A stretch of DNA of 64,000 bases, taken from positions 806,001 to 870,000 of the forward strand of contig NZ_JAHVKE010000002.1 of NCBI RefSeq assembly GCF_019800885.1, in the 5' to 3' direction. Origin of the DNA: Maritalea mobilis (GTDB lineage: Bacteria; Pseudomonadota; Alphaproteobacteria; Rhodobacterales; Rhodobacteraceae). The notes beneath the pieces were generated by a model, which was not told the DNA's origin, did no database searches, and saw only the letters and a list, made by a program, of their open reading frames with translations. Below, piece after piece: positions 17,659-25,897 of the stretch. Each line of letters opens with the position of its first letter. The stretch's first letter is position 1. The translations under genes and the position numbers were made by a program.

Positions 17659-17814
17659 GTCCGAAATGGTTTCGATTGCGCCTGTAAATTAGGCAGGCTC
17701 CCGGTCCTGCGCCCATGGCGCCAACAAAGGGCGATGCTGCGCTGCCGCAAACGCCTCCCGGTTGCTTGAATGAAAGAGTCGTACGTCTTCGTTCTGGAAA
17801 GGACGGAGGTATCG

Positions 17815-18507
17815 ATGACACTGGAAGCCTTGATTTTTGGCGGGATGGGAAGTCTTGCCGAATGCGCCGAGATCGACCGGCGCGCGTGGAACGCCGCGTT
17901 CCGGATGCACGACGTGCCGTGGGAATGGTCCTGGGATGTCTATGCCGAGTTGATGCGTCCGGGCGGAGACAGGCAACTTGCCGCGCGTTATGCCGCCCAT
18001 CTGGGGCAGGTGATCGAGGCCGAGGTTTTGGATGTGACGCATCAGCGGCTTTTCGCGGCGATGATCGTGGACGAGGTGCCCCTGCGTTCGGGCGTTGCGC
18101 GCGTGCTGACATGGGCGGCGCGCGGCGGGGTGAAACTGGCGCTGGTCAGCCGGGCCGAAGAGGCCCCGGTGGGCGCGCTTCTGAAGGCGACGGCGCGGGC
18201 GCGGGCGGGGATCTCGTTCGACGTGGCGGTGCTGCGCCCCGACGTGGAGCGCATGGCCCCCGACCCGGAGGCGATGCAGCTTGCCGTCAGCCGCCTGGGC
18301 GTCGGTAATGGCCGCTCGGTCGTGGTGGCTGACACGCTTGTGGCGGCGCAGGCCGCGCGGGCGGCGGACCTGCCGGTGCTGGCCTTTCCGGGGCGGATGG
18401 CGCAGATCGACGGCGATGGGTTCGAGGGCCTGCCGGTCGCCGATGTCCTCAGCCCCGAGGCCGTGATGCGGGCCTGGCGCGGCACCCTCGATACGGCAGC
18501 GGAATAG
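17815..18507 (+). CDS. HAD-like protein lacking the catalytic aspartate
   Basis: This 230-residue protein has the fold and length of CbbY-type HAD phosphatases. However, the nucleophile motif, normally DxDGT, reads IFGGMGSLAE at residues 6-15: both aspartates are gone. The Lys of motif III is also not evident (VERMAPDPEA) and motif IV reads VVADTL. Enzymatic phosphatase activity by the usual route is therefore unlikely; a binding or regulatory role is inferred. A paralogue at 48130 shows the same loss. The ATG at 17815 follows GGAGG at good distance, so the 15-codon longer frame is rejected. Confidence 0.8.
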   Translation: MTLEALIFGGMGSLAECAEIDRRAWNAAFRMHDVPWEWSWDVYAELMRPGGDRQLAARYAAHLGQVIEAEVLDVTHQRLFAAMIVDEVPLRSGVARVLTWAARGGVKLALVSRAEEAPVGALLKATARARAGISFDVAVLRPDVERMAPDPEAMQLAVSRLGVGNGRSVVVADTLVAAQAARAADLPVLAFPGRMAQIDGDGFEGLPVADVLSPEAVMRAWRGTLDTAAE

Positions 18508-18526
18508 ACCCGGATTCATTCCACGG

Positions 18527-18540
18527 TTGATCTGGCTCAA
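18527..18540 (+). promoter_or_regulatory. Possible FnrL/FNR-type box
   Basis: TTGATCTGGCTCAA matches TTGAT-N5-TCAA. It is 60 bases before the DUF465 start. One half-site base departs from the full palindrome, so this is tentative. Confidence 0.35.
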
Positions 18541-18601
18541 GGCCGTGTTGCGTGCGCGCCGTCTATCTTCCTTCTCGGACACGACAGGAAGGAGACACGC
18601 A

Positions 18602-18841
18602 ATGTCGAACACGCCACATCTTTTGGCCGATGAATTCCCCAACGACGCCGAGAAAATCCATGCGCTCAAGATGTCTGACCCGCATTTTTCGAAGCTGATG
18701 GACGAGTATCACGAGGTGAACCGCGCCGTGCACCGCGCCGAGACCGGGGTCGAGCCCATCGACCAGTCTGCGGAAACGCAGATGCGCAAGGAGCGGATGC
18801 GCCTGAAGGATGAAATCGCGGGCATGCTGGCCAAGGCCTGA
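18602..18841 (+). CDS. YdcH family protein (DUF465)
   Basis: This 79-residue, charged, fully helical protein has the pattern FSKLMDEYHEVNRAVHRAE and KERMRLKDEIAGML, as in DUF465/YdcH proteins, which form antiparallel coiled coils. Function unknown. The ATG at 18602 follows an AAGGAGA Shine-Dalgarno. A possible FNR-type box lies 60 bases upstream, hinting at oxygen control. Confidence 0.85.
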   Translation: MSNTPHLLADEFPNDAEKIHALKMSDPHFSKLMDEYHEVNRAVHRAETGVEPIDQSAETQMRKERMRLKDEIAGMLAKA

Positions 18842-19055
18842 CCGCGGCAACAGCGTCTGCGCCCCGATCCCACGCGAAGGGACGACCTGGCCAAGGCGGC
18901 TGGCGGGTGGATCGGAAGGCGCGGTCCGGGGGGCAGCGGCCCCGCGCCCGGGGGACTGGCGCGGCCGCCGCGCCCTCCGATATTTTTCTCGTGTTCGGCA
19001 GCGGCTACGCGGCCGTCGCGCAACCGGTGCCGTGCCCGCCGTTCTGTCGGGGTCG
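18842..19055. other. Convergent intergenic region with GC hairpins
   Basis: The 214 bases between the convergent DUF465 and CoxG-like genes hold GC-rich inverted sequences (GGCGCGG/CCGCGCC type, near 18955-18975) followed by GATATTTTTCTCG. This resembles the hairpin plus AT tail of the six-copy repeat but is too diverged to count as a member. Confidence 0.4.
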
Positions 19056-19553
19056 TTAGCTGGTCGCTGGCGCGTCGTCGCCATCGCCTTGCGCAAGGGG
19101 ATCGTCCTCGGTCCCCTCGACATGGGCCTGGAACCGCTCGAAGAACTGGTCGGCCATCTTCTTGGCGAAACTGTCGATCAGGCGGGAGCCGAGCTGCGCC
19201 AGCTTGCCGCCCACCTTGGCGTCAACGTCATAGTGGAGGTCCGTTCCGCCACCCTCGGCATCCGACAGGATCACCGTGGCCGAGCCCTTGGCGAAGCCCG
19301 CCACGCCGCCCTTGCCCTCGCCCGAGATGACGTAGCTTTCCAGCGGCTTCACGTCCGACAGGGTCACGTCGCCCTTGAAGGTCGCTTTCACCGGGCCGAC
19401 CTTTTGCTTCACCTCGGCGTGGAAACCTTCCTCGGGCGAGCCGTGGAGTTCCTGGCAGCCGGGGATGCAGGCCTCCAGCACCCTGGCATCGTTGAGCGCC
19501 GCCCAAACGGTTTCACGATCCGCGTTCAGCGTCCGTGTCGCGTGCATTTCCAT
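19056..19553 (-). CDS. CoxG-like SRPBCC family protein
   Basis: This 165-residue protein resembles carbon monoxide dehydrogenase subunit G (CoxG): it opens with ETVWAALNDARVLEACIPGC, has GKGGVAGFAKGSATV in the middle and KLAQLGSRLIDSFAKKMADQ at about 120-140, then a disordered acidic tail. No CO dehydrogenase genes are nearby, so a role in CO oxidation is not supported; such orphan paralogues are common in this group. It lies 70 bases downstream of pccR on the same strand. Confidence 0.85.
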   Translation of the reverse strand: MEMHATRTLNADRETVWAALNDARVLEACIPGCQELHGSPEEGFHAEVKQKVGPVKATFKGDVTLSDVKPLESYVISGEGKGGVAGFAKGSATVILSDAEGGGTDLHYDVDAKVGGKLAQLGSRLIDSFAKKMADQFFERFQAHVEGTEDDPLAQGDGDDAPATS

Positions 19554-19623
19554 TCTGGCCGTCCTCCCTGTCCGTCGCAGTCCAGATGTAGGGGCGCAAC
19601 GGTCGAAGCGTCAACGGCTTTGC

Positions 19624-21018
19624 TTATCCACCGATCTGGTAGGGCAGGGTGCCGCGATGGTCCGGATCGACCGTCAACTGCCGTTCCAGCGGCGGGACCG
19701 AGCGTTGGTGGCAATGCGCGCGCTCGCAGATCCGGCAGGAGATGCCGATGGGCTGGAAGGCCTCGTCCCGGTCGAGGTCGAGCCCGTCGGCATAGACCAG
19801 CTTGGGCGCGTGGCGCACCTCGCATCCCAGCGAAATGGCGAAACGGCGAGTGGGTGTGCCCCATGCCCCGCCGGATTTCGACACGTCGCGGGCCAGGATC
19901 ACGTAGCGCATGCCATCGGGCGTTTCGGCCAGTTGGCGCAGGAAGCGCCCGGGTGTCTCGAAGGCCTGGTGCACGTTCCACAGCGGGCAGGCCCCGCCGA
20001 AACGCGCGAATTGCAGGCGGGTGGCCGAGTGGCGTTTGGTGACGGTCCCGGCCTGGTCGACGCGCGCAAAGAAGAAGGGCACGCCCTTAGCGCCGGGGCG
20101 CTGCAGGGTCGAGAGGCGATGGGCGATCTGCTCGATCGAGGCGCCGAACTGGATCGACATGCGCTCAAGGTCGTGGCGGGTTTCCTCGGCGGCCTCGGCA
20201 AAGCGGGTGTAGGGCATCAGAACCGCGCCCGCGAAGTAATTGGCCATGCCGATGCGGGCGATTTCGCGCGCGGTGTCGGTCTGGAACCGGGCAAGGTCAA
20301 GCGTGGCTTCAAGCAGCTGGCTTTGCGCCAGAAGCGCGTATTGATGCAAAAGCTGGAACCGCTGCGTCTCGGGGGCTGCGCGGGGCGACAGGGTCAGGGT
20401 TCGGCTGGCGCGGTCGTAATGGCGCACGCCTTCGCCCGCAGCGTGGCGGATTTGGACGCCCATGCCCTCAAGGACGCGCTCCGTGTGCTGCGCGAGGTCC
20501 CCTTGCGCCTGTCCGGCAAAGCGTTCGGCGGCGCGGTCTACGGCGTCGATGTAGTTGTCGCAATAATGGAAGAAATCGCGCACTTCCTCCCACGGGCTGG
20601 GGGTGGCGCGCCCCTCGTGCCCCAGTGCCTCGTCCAGCGAGGCGAGCCGCTCGTGCGTCTGGCGATAGGCGCGGTGCAGGTCGAGGAAGGCGCGCGCGAG
20701 TGCCGGCGCGTTCGAAGCGGCAAGGCGCAGGTCGGCCAGGGGCGGGCTATCCTCGGCAAAGACGGGGTCGGCCAGCGCCTCGCGCATGTCCGAGACGAGG
20801 CGTTCGGTGTCGCCGGAACTCAGCTCGGTCACGTCGAGGCCGAATTCCTGCGCCAGTCCCAGCACGACCGTGGTCGAGACAGGGCGGTTGTTGTTCTCCA
20901 TCTGGTTCAGATAGGGCAGCGAGATGCCGAGCTTGCCGGCGAAATCCTTTTGCGTGAGGCCAAGCCGCGTGCGCACTTCGCGCAGCTTGGCCCCGGCATA
21001 GAGCTTGCGATTGGGCAT
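19624..21018 (-). CDS. pccR: Short-chain acyl-CoA regulator PccR (ScfR family)
   Basis: This 464-residue regulator has an N-terminal XRE-type helix-turn-helix (residues 8-65: LREVRTRLGLTQKDFAGKLG and SLPYLNQMENNNRPV). An IrrE-like middle region follows, then a C-terminal domain with a cysteine group CRICERAHCHQR near residue 435, as in the RamB/PccR family. In Rhodobacter sphaeroides PccR controls propionyl-CoA carboxylase and binds paired TTTGCAAA motifs. Two such motifs lie in its own promoter and pairs lie before pccB 1.5 kb away, which supports the name. Only the divergent placement of the MFS gene separates regulator from target. Confidence 0.85.
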   Translation of the reverse strand: MPNRKLYAGAKLREVRTRLGLTQKDFAGKLGISLPYLNQMENNNRPVSTTVVLGLAQEFGLDVTELSSGDTERLVSDMREALADPVFAEDSPPLADLRLAASNAPALARAFLDLHRAYRQTHERLASLDEALGHEGRATPSPWEEVRDFFHYCDNYIDAVDRAAERFAGQAQGDLAQHTERVLEGMGVQIRHAAGEGVRHYDRASRTLTLSPRAAPETQRFQLLHQYALLAQSQLLEATLDLARFQTDTAREIARIGMANYFAGAVLMPYTRFAEAAEETRHDLERMSIQFGASIEQIAHRLSTLQRPGAKGVPFFFARVDQAGTVTKRHSATRLQFARFGGACPLWNVHQAFETPGRFLRQLAETPDGMRYVILARDVSKSGGAWGTPTRRFAISLGCEVRHAPKLVYADGLDLDRDEAFQPIGISCRICERAHCHQRSVPPLERQLTVDPDHRGTLPYQIGG

Positions 21019-21033
21019 GGGGGCTCCAGGTGC

Positions 21034-21062
21034 TTTGCAAAATCACTAGTGGGTTTTGCAAA
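21034..21062. promoter_or_regulatory. PccR-type operator in the pccR promoter
   Basis: Two perfect TTTGCAAA palindromes at 21034-21041 and 21055-21062, centres 21 bp apart (two helical turns), lie 16 to 44 bases upstream of the pccR start. This predicts autoregulation. Confidence 0.75.
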
Positions 21063-21080
21063 GAGATGGAAGCGCAGGCC

Positions 21081-22298
21081 TCAGCCGGGGTTCACCTGCC
21101 GCTCGCGGCGGATGGTGTAGAGGATCGAGATCACGGCCAGGATCGAGGTGGTCAGCATGATGAAGATCAGCGGGTAGGCCCCGTTTCCCCCGGTCAGAAG
21201 GGCCCCCGCCAGCGCGGACAAGGCCGCGCCGCCGCCGATCATGATCGCCCCGCCAAGGCCGCTGGCGGTTCCGGCCAGATGGGGCCGCACCGACAACATG
21301 CCCGAGGTCGCGTTGGGCAGGACCATGCCGTTGCCCAGGCCCACGAAGGTCATGAACCCGAAGAAGACCAGCGCCGTCTTGAACCCCAGGAGGAACAGTA
21401 GCAGCAAGGTGCAAAGACCGCCCGCCGTCAGGACCGTGCCCCACAGGATCATCCCGTTGATGCCCACGCGGACGGAAAAGCGGCCCGAGATGAAATTGCC
21501 GAAGAAATAGCCGACGGCGGGCGCACCGAAATAGAACCCCACCTCGGCCGCTGACAGGCCGAACACCTCCGAGCCAACATAGGGCGCGCCGCCAAGATAG
21601 GCGAAGAACGCGCCCCCGGCGAAGGCAGCGGCCATGCAGTAGCCCCAGAAGCGGCGCGAGGTCAGCAACTCGGGGTATTGCGCGAACTGGTCGCGGAAAC
21701 TGCCATGGCCTGGGGCGGCGGTTTCACCCAGGTCGCGCCAGATCAGGATGCAGACGGCCAGACCGAGCACGGCCAGAAGCCAGAAATTCGCTTGCCAGCC
21801 AAGCGTCTCGTCCAGCGCGCCGCCGATGGCCGGGCCGATCATCGGGACCACGGCCATGCCCATCGTGACATAACCGATCTGGCTGGCGGCCTGGTCGACG
21901 GGGTACATGTCGCGCACCACCGCGCGGCCAAGGACAAGCCCCGCCACGATCACCGCCTGCAACATGCGAAAGGCCAGAAAGACCTCGACCGTCGTCGCCA
22001 GAAGGCAGCCAATGGTCGCAAGGATGAAGATCGCGACGCTGCCCAGCAGGACGGGGCGTCGGCCCAAGCGGTCCGACACGGGGCCGATGACCACCTGCAA
22101 CACCGCGTTCACGGCGAGGTACAGCGCCACCGACAGTTGCATAAGCCGGTAGTCGGTGTCGAAGAACGTCGTCATCGCGGGCAGCGACGGCAGGAAGATG
22201 TTCAACGACAGCGCGCCGATCCCGGTCAGCACGATGAGGGTGAAAATATGCGGTGGCGTGGAGCGGTCGAGAAAGCGGACCGTCGGGGAAATACTCAT
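21081..22298 (-). CDS. Bcr/CflA family MFS efflux transporter
   Basis: This 405-residue protein has twelve predicted membrane helices. Motif A GPVSDRLGRRPVLLG is between helices 2 and 3 (about residues 68-82), and the first helix contains LSLNIFLPSLPAM, typical of the Bcr/CflA drug-efflux subfamily. It exports antibiotics or metabolites by proton antiport. The 3' end is only 62 bases upstream of pccR, so the pccR promoter lies at its end. The start is divergent from pccB across a 250-base region holding PccR-like sites, which might also affect this gene. Confidence 0.88.
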   Translation of the reverse strand: MSISPTVRFLDRSTPPHIFTLIVLTGIGALSLNIFLPSLPAMTTFFDTDYRLMQLSVALYLAVNAVLQVVIGPVSDRLGRRPVLLGSVAIFILATIGCLLATTVEVFLAFRMLQAVIVAGLVLGRAVVRDMYPVDQAASQIGYVTMGMAVVPMIGPAIGGALDETLGWQANFWLLAVLGLAVCILIWRDLGETAAPGHGSFRDQFAQYPELLTSRRFWGYCMAAAFAGGAFFAYLGGAPYVGSEVFGLSAAEVGFYFGAPAVGYFFGNFISGRFSVRVGINGMILWGTVLTAGGLCTLLLLFLLGFKTALVFFGFMTFVGLGNGMVLPNATSGMLSVRPHLAGTASGLGGAIMIGGGAALSALAGALLTGGNGAYPLIFIMLTTSILAVISILYTIRRERQVNPG

Positions 22299-22374
22299 TC
22301 CCTAGGGCTTAGGTCGTGGCGTGGGTCTTGTCCATGTGCGGCCATGCACATCGGTTTCCAGCACCGCGCAGTTG

Positions 22375-22432
22375 ATTGCATTATTTGCAATTACGCAGTT
22401 TTCTAAAGTCATTCGCAAATTTATTTGCAAAT
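22375..22432. promoter_or_regulatory. PccR-type operators before pccB
   Basis: TTCGCAAA (22413-22420) and TTTGCAAA (22425-22432) are separated by exactly four bases, matching the TTTGCAAA-N4-TTTGCAAA motif reported for PccR with one mismatch. A second, weaker pair, ATTGCAAT (22375-22382) and TTTGCAAT (22385-22392), lies just upstream. The region is markedly AT-rich. Confidence 0.8.
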
Positions 22433-22548
22433 ATGCCAGTTCAGACTCGCCCGATGCCCGGCGCCTCATTAGGGTGCGCCGCCAAAGGGGGCGCGTGCGC
22501 AGCATAAGGCGGCCGCCCGGGGGAAGGCCAGCCACGGAAGGGACCGAG

Positions 22549-24081
22549 ATGAAAGACATCCTGCATGAGTTGGAGGAGCGCCGCGGCGAGGCGCGTCTGG
22601 GCGGCGGACAGAAGCGGATCGACAGCCAGCATGCCAAGGGCAAGCTGACCGCGCGCGAGCGGATCGAACTGCTGCTCGACGAGGGCAGCTTCGAGGAATA
22701 CGACATGTTCGTCACCCACCGCTGCACCGAGTTCGGCATGCAGGAGAACAAGCCCCGTGGCGATGGTGTCGTCACCGGCTGGGGCACGATCAATGGCCGC
22801 ATGGTCTATGTCTTCAGCCAGGATTTCACGGTTCTGGGCGGCTCGGTCTCGGCCACCCATGCGCAGAAGATCTGCAAGATCATGGACATGGCGATGCAGA
22901 ACGGCGCGCCCGTGATCGGCATCAACGACTCCGGCGGCGCGCGCATCCAGGAAGGCGTCGACAGCCTCGCGGGCTATGGCGAGGTCTTCCAGCGCAACAT
23001 CGAGGCCTCGGGCGTGGTGCCGCAGATCAGCCTGATCATGGGCCCCTGCGCGGGCGGCGCGGTCTATTCGCCCGCCATGACCGACTTCATCTTCATGGTG
23101 AAGGACAGCAGCTACATGTTCGTGACCGGCCCCGACGTGGTGAAGACGGTGACGAACGAGCATGTCACCGCCGAGGAACTGGGCGGGGCCACGACCCACA
23201 CGCGCAAATCCTCGGTCGCCGATGGCGCCTTCGAGAACGACGTCGAGGCGCTGAGCGAAATTCGCCGCCTGGTCGATTTCCTGCCGCTCTCGAACCGCGA
23301 AAAGCCGCCCGTTCGCCCCTTCTACGACAGCCCCGACCGGATCGAGGACAGCCTCGACACGCTGGTGCCCGACAACCCCAACATGCCCTATGACATGAAG
23401 GAGTTGATCACCAAGATCGCGGACGAGGGCGATTTCTACGAGATCCAGCAGGATTTCGCGGGCAACATCATCACCGGCTTCATCCGGCTCGAAGGGCAGA
23501 CGGTCGGCGTGGTCGCCAACCAGCCGATGGTTCTGGCGGGCGTGCTGGATATCGACAGCGCGCGCAAGGCCGCGCGGTTCGTGCGCTTCTGCGACTGTTT
23601 CGAGATCCCGATCCTGACGCTCGTGGACGTGCCCGGCTTCCTCCCCGGGACGGGGCAGGAATATAACGGCGTCATCAAGCACGGTGCCAAGCTGCTGTTC
23701 GCCTATGGCGAGGCGACGGTGCCCAAGGTCACGGTCATCACCCGCAAGGCCTATGGCGGGGCCTATGTTGTGATGTCGTCCAAGCACCTGCGCGGCGACG
23801 TGAACTATGCCTGGCCCACCAGCGAGATCGCGGTGATGGGGGCAAAGGGCGCGGTCGAGATCCTGCACCGTTCGGACCTGGGCGACCCCGAGAAAACGGC
23901 GCATCACACGCAGGAATACGAGGACCGCTTCGCCAACCCCTTCGTCGCGGCCGAGCGTGGTTTCATCGACGAGGTGATCCAACCGCGCAGCACGCGCAAA
24001 CGGGTCGCCCGGGCCTTCGCCATGCTGCGGCGCAAGGAAAAGAAGATGCCGTGGAAGAAGCACGACAACATCCCGCTGTGA
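22549..24081 (+). CDS. pccB: Propionyl-CoA carboxylase, carboxyltransferase (beta) subunit
   Basis: This 510-residue protein transfers carboxyl from biotin to propionyl-CoA, forming (S)-methylmalonyl-CoA in complex with PccA. It has the N-terminal [21 protein letters not shown] segment, two crotonase-like halves with oxyanion glycines ([20 protein letters not shown] near residue 127; [13 protein letters not shown] near 365) and the typical ending KKHDNIPL. Length is the family norm. The ATG at 22549 follows GGAAGGG. Upstream AT-rich DNA holds PccR-type operators. An AT-rich foreign segment follows ten bases after the stop. Confidence 0.96.
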   Translation: MKDILHELEERRGEARLGGGQKRIDSQHAKGKLTARERIELLLDEGSFEEYDMFVTHRCTEFGMQENKPRGDGVVTGWGTINGRMVYVFSQDFTVLGGSVSATHAQKICKIMDMAMQNGAPVIGINDSGGARIQEGVDSLAGYGEVFQRNIEASGVVPQISLIMGPCAGGAVYSPAMTDFIFMVKDSSYMFVTGPDVVKTVTNEHVTAEELGGATTHTRKSSVADGAFENDVEALSEIRRLVDFLPLSNREKPPVRPFYDSPDRIEDSLDTLVPDNPNMPYDMKELITKIADEGDFYEIQQDFAGNIITGFIRLEGQTVGVVANQPMVLAGVLDIDSARKAARFVRFCDCFEIPILTLVDVPGFLPGTGQEYNGVIKHGAKLLFAYGEATVPKVTVITRKAYGGAYVVMSSKHLRGDVNYAWPTSEIAVMGAKGAVEILHRSDLGDPEKTAHHTQEYEDRFANPFVAAERGFIDEVIQPRSTRKRVARAFAMLRRKEKKMPWKKHDNIPL

Positions 24082-24091
24082 GGCACCTAAA

Positions 24092-24841
24092 TTGAAATGG
24101 GTTGAAGAAATTGTCGGAGCGTTTGAAGCTCTAGACGGTGCCGCTCGATATTCGGATCTCTACGAGTATATTGAGCGTACGACCGACCGTGAATTAACGC
24201 TGCAATGGAAAGCGACTGTACGCCGGACAATTGAAGACCATTCCAGTGACTCCCTTAATTTTCGTTCCGATGATCTGTTTGAACACCTAGACCACGGTTT
24301 CTGGGGCCTTCGTGGCCGACAAATTGACCGCGGGATGATTTTAGAGAGGGAAAAAATATCATCAAAAGAGCTCGTCGATCGGGTTTTGGTTCATGAGCAT
24401 TATCGCGGTTTGCCAAGCAAGCAATCGAAGTCTGACCCCATCTTTCACATGATCACCGGCGGCCCGCGCCCGGTTGCCCCCTTTTCCCATGCGGTGGAGG
24501 TGGATGGCTGGGTGATCCTGACGGGCCAGATGCCGACCGATCCGGCCGCCCCTGACGCGCCCCTGCCCGAGGGGGTGGAGGCGCAGACGCGGCGGGTGAT
24601 GGAGAACCTGCGCGTGGTGTTGCGGGGCGTGGGGCTGGACCTGGAGCACGTGGTGCAGATGCGCGCCTACCTGACCGAGTTCGAGCGCGACTACGCCGCC
24701 TTCAACGAGACCTACCAAGGCTTCTTCGCGCCTGACCGCCGGCCTGCGCGCACGACCGTGGGCGTGACCGCCCTGGCGGTGGGGGCCCTGGTCGAGATCG
24801 ACTGCATCGCGCGCCGACCGGAGGGGGCTGATCGTGCATGA
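24092..24841 (+). CDS. Chimera: winged-helix-like segment fused to RidA
   Basis: One open frame of 249 codons. Residues 1 to about 118 (VGAFEALDGAARYSDLYEYI, LQWKATVRRTIEDHSSDS, HGFWGLRG) resemble winged-helix domains found next to or within restriction-type endonucleases. Residues 120-249 are a complete RidA/YjgF deaminase: PVAPFSHAVEVDGWVILTGQ at the start and ARTTVGVTALAVGALVEIDC at the end, with the catalytic Arg. RidA removes reactive enamine/imine intermediates. The first 360 bases are clearly AT-richer than the rest. The start is TTG at 24092; an internal ATG at 24449 begins the RidA part but has no Shine-Dalgarno. It may be an insertion that replaced the native ridA start. Confidence 0.7.
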   Translation: MKWVEEIVGAFEALDGAARYSDLYEYIERTTDRELTLQWKATVRRTIEDHSSDSLNFRSDDLFEHLDHGFWGLRGRQIDRGMILEREKISSKELVDRVLVHEHYRGLPSKQSKSDPIFHMITGGPRPVAPFSHAVEVDGWVILTGQMPTDPAAPDAPLPEGVEAQTRRVMENLRVVLRGVGLDLEHVVQMRAYLTEFERDYAAFNETYQGFFAPDRRPARTTVGVTALAVGALVEIDCIARRPEGADRA

Positions 24842-25290
24842 ACGTCCTCTCCCGTCTCCCCCTCAGCCCGCTGGGATGGGCGGCCTTGGGCGCGGTGGCG
24901 CTTGGGGTGACGGTGCTGCTCTGGCCACGGGGCGAGGCGCCGTTTGCCTGCCCCTTGGATCGGGCGCTGACCTTGCCCTCGGGGCAGGCGGCGACACTGT
25001 GCGAGGTGGTGCCGGAACCGCAACCCTTCACCGAGGCGACATGGCTGGTCCTGCGCGTGGTGGCGCCCGACCTGCCGCCCGCGGATGCCGATGGCACGCA
25101 TGGCGATCACGACTGGATCTGCACCGAGCTTGGCCTGCCGCAGGCCGAGGCCTTGGCACGCCCGCCCGAGCGCATCGTGGTCCAGCTGATGACCGCGCCC
25201 TTTCCGCGGGGCGAGGCCGCGCCCGGCATTCGGCAGGCCATCGAGGCTTATACAATCGCGACCGGTTCCTGCATGTGGGAACTTTTGTGA
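24838..25290 (+). CDS. Conserved membrane-anchored protein (DUF6497-like)
   Basis: This 150-residue protein has one N-terminal hydrophobic helix (about residues 12-28, WAALGAVALGVTVLLW) and a periplasmic domain containing four cysteines (FACPLD, TLCEV, WICTEL, GSCMW) and the HGDHDWICTELGLPQAE segment. Similar proteins in Rhodobacteraceae are often mislabelled acetolactate synthase; there is no thiamine site here. Role unknown. The ATG overlaps the ridA stop (ATGA), showing translational coupling. Confidence 0.68.
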   Translation: MNVLSRLPLSPLGWAALGAVALGVTVLLWPRGEAPFACPLDRALTLPSGQAATLCEVVPEPQPFTEATWLVLRVVAPDLPPADADGTHGDHDWICTELGLPQAEALARPPERIVVQLMTAPFPRGEAAPGIRQAIEAYTIATGSCMWELL

Positions 25291-25522
25291 TGCAGCTACA
25301 AGATCTTGCGATCCATACTTCATGTGAATGGAAAGGTGATGCAGCGGAGTCACAGGCGCGGTTTGCTTGTGGAAAACTCTGTGGATCGGTCGCGCGGCAA
25401 GGTATCTTCGATCTCGGCTGCTCAATTGCAGCTGTACCTCGGGTCGTGGCCGGGTCTGAGCGCCCGGTCACGCACCCTGTTTCGCGCGCTGCACCTGCCG
25501 CGCCTCATTCGGAGGGCGCGCA
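25291..25522. other. Intergenic region, AT-richer than neighbours
   Basis: 230 bases with no supported gene. It includes two TGTGGA cores (25368 and 25380) that resemble half-matched DnaA boxes, and a GCTGC/GCAGC inverted repeat around CTCAATTG. It probably holds the promoter of the next small gene. Confidence 0.4.
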
Positions 25523-25897
25523 ATGATCAAGCATCGCGGTTTCCCCTCGCGCCTGCCGGGCACGGATTACCAGTTCACCATCCGCCGCGAGAACAAGTCC
25601 GGCGCGACCAGGCTGATCCGGCGCGAGCGCTATGCCGACCGGCGTCCCGCCGACCGCCGCGCCGATGCCGCCTTCATGGAGGCGCTGTGGCTGTTCTTCG
25701 GGGATGAGCCGTTTGAGCGCGGCAATCTCGACGCGGGCCGGTTGTCGTGGCTCTTCGGGCGCGAGGTGATCGCCGCCGAGGACCCGTTCGATCCCGAAAG
25801 CTACGAGGCGCTTCTGGTCATCGACGAGAATGTGGCGCGCGCCTCCTTCCCCGAGGCCTTCGACGGCTCGGGTGTATGGGAGGATGGCTCGGCATGA
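25523..25897 (+). CDS. Hypothetical protein in the pcc locus
   Basis: This 124-residue soluble protein has the N-terminus GFPSRLPGTDYQFTIRRENK and an Arg-rich stretch RRERYADRRPADRRADA at about 33-50. A C-terminal acidic part contains FGREVIAAEDPFDPESYEAL. No known domain is recognised. A small gene commonly sits between pccB and pccA in this bacterial group, so a link with propionate metabolism is possible but not shown. Shine-Dalgarno CGGAGGG precedes the ATG. Confidence 0.65.
   Translation: MIKHRGFPSRLPGTDYQFTIRRENKSGATRLIRRERYADRRPADRRADAAFMEALWLFFGDEPFERGNLDAGRLSWLFGREVIAAEDPFDPESYEALLVIDENVARASFPEAFDGSGVWEDGSA

Noticed and set aside
18940-18990. A seventh copy of the three-hairpin repeat
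   Set aside because: It has a GC hairpin and GATATTTTTCTCG, but the GGATAAAGATG end is missing and stems 1 and 2 cannot be aligned.
25306-25707. A 133-codon plus-strand frame between the DUF6497-like gene and the next hypothetical gene
   Set aside because: It overlaps the better-supported gene at 25523 by 185 bases in another frame, and its start lacks a ribosome site.
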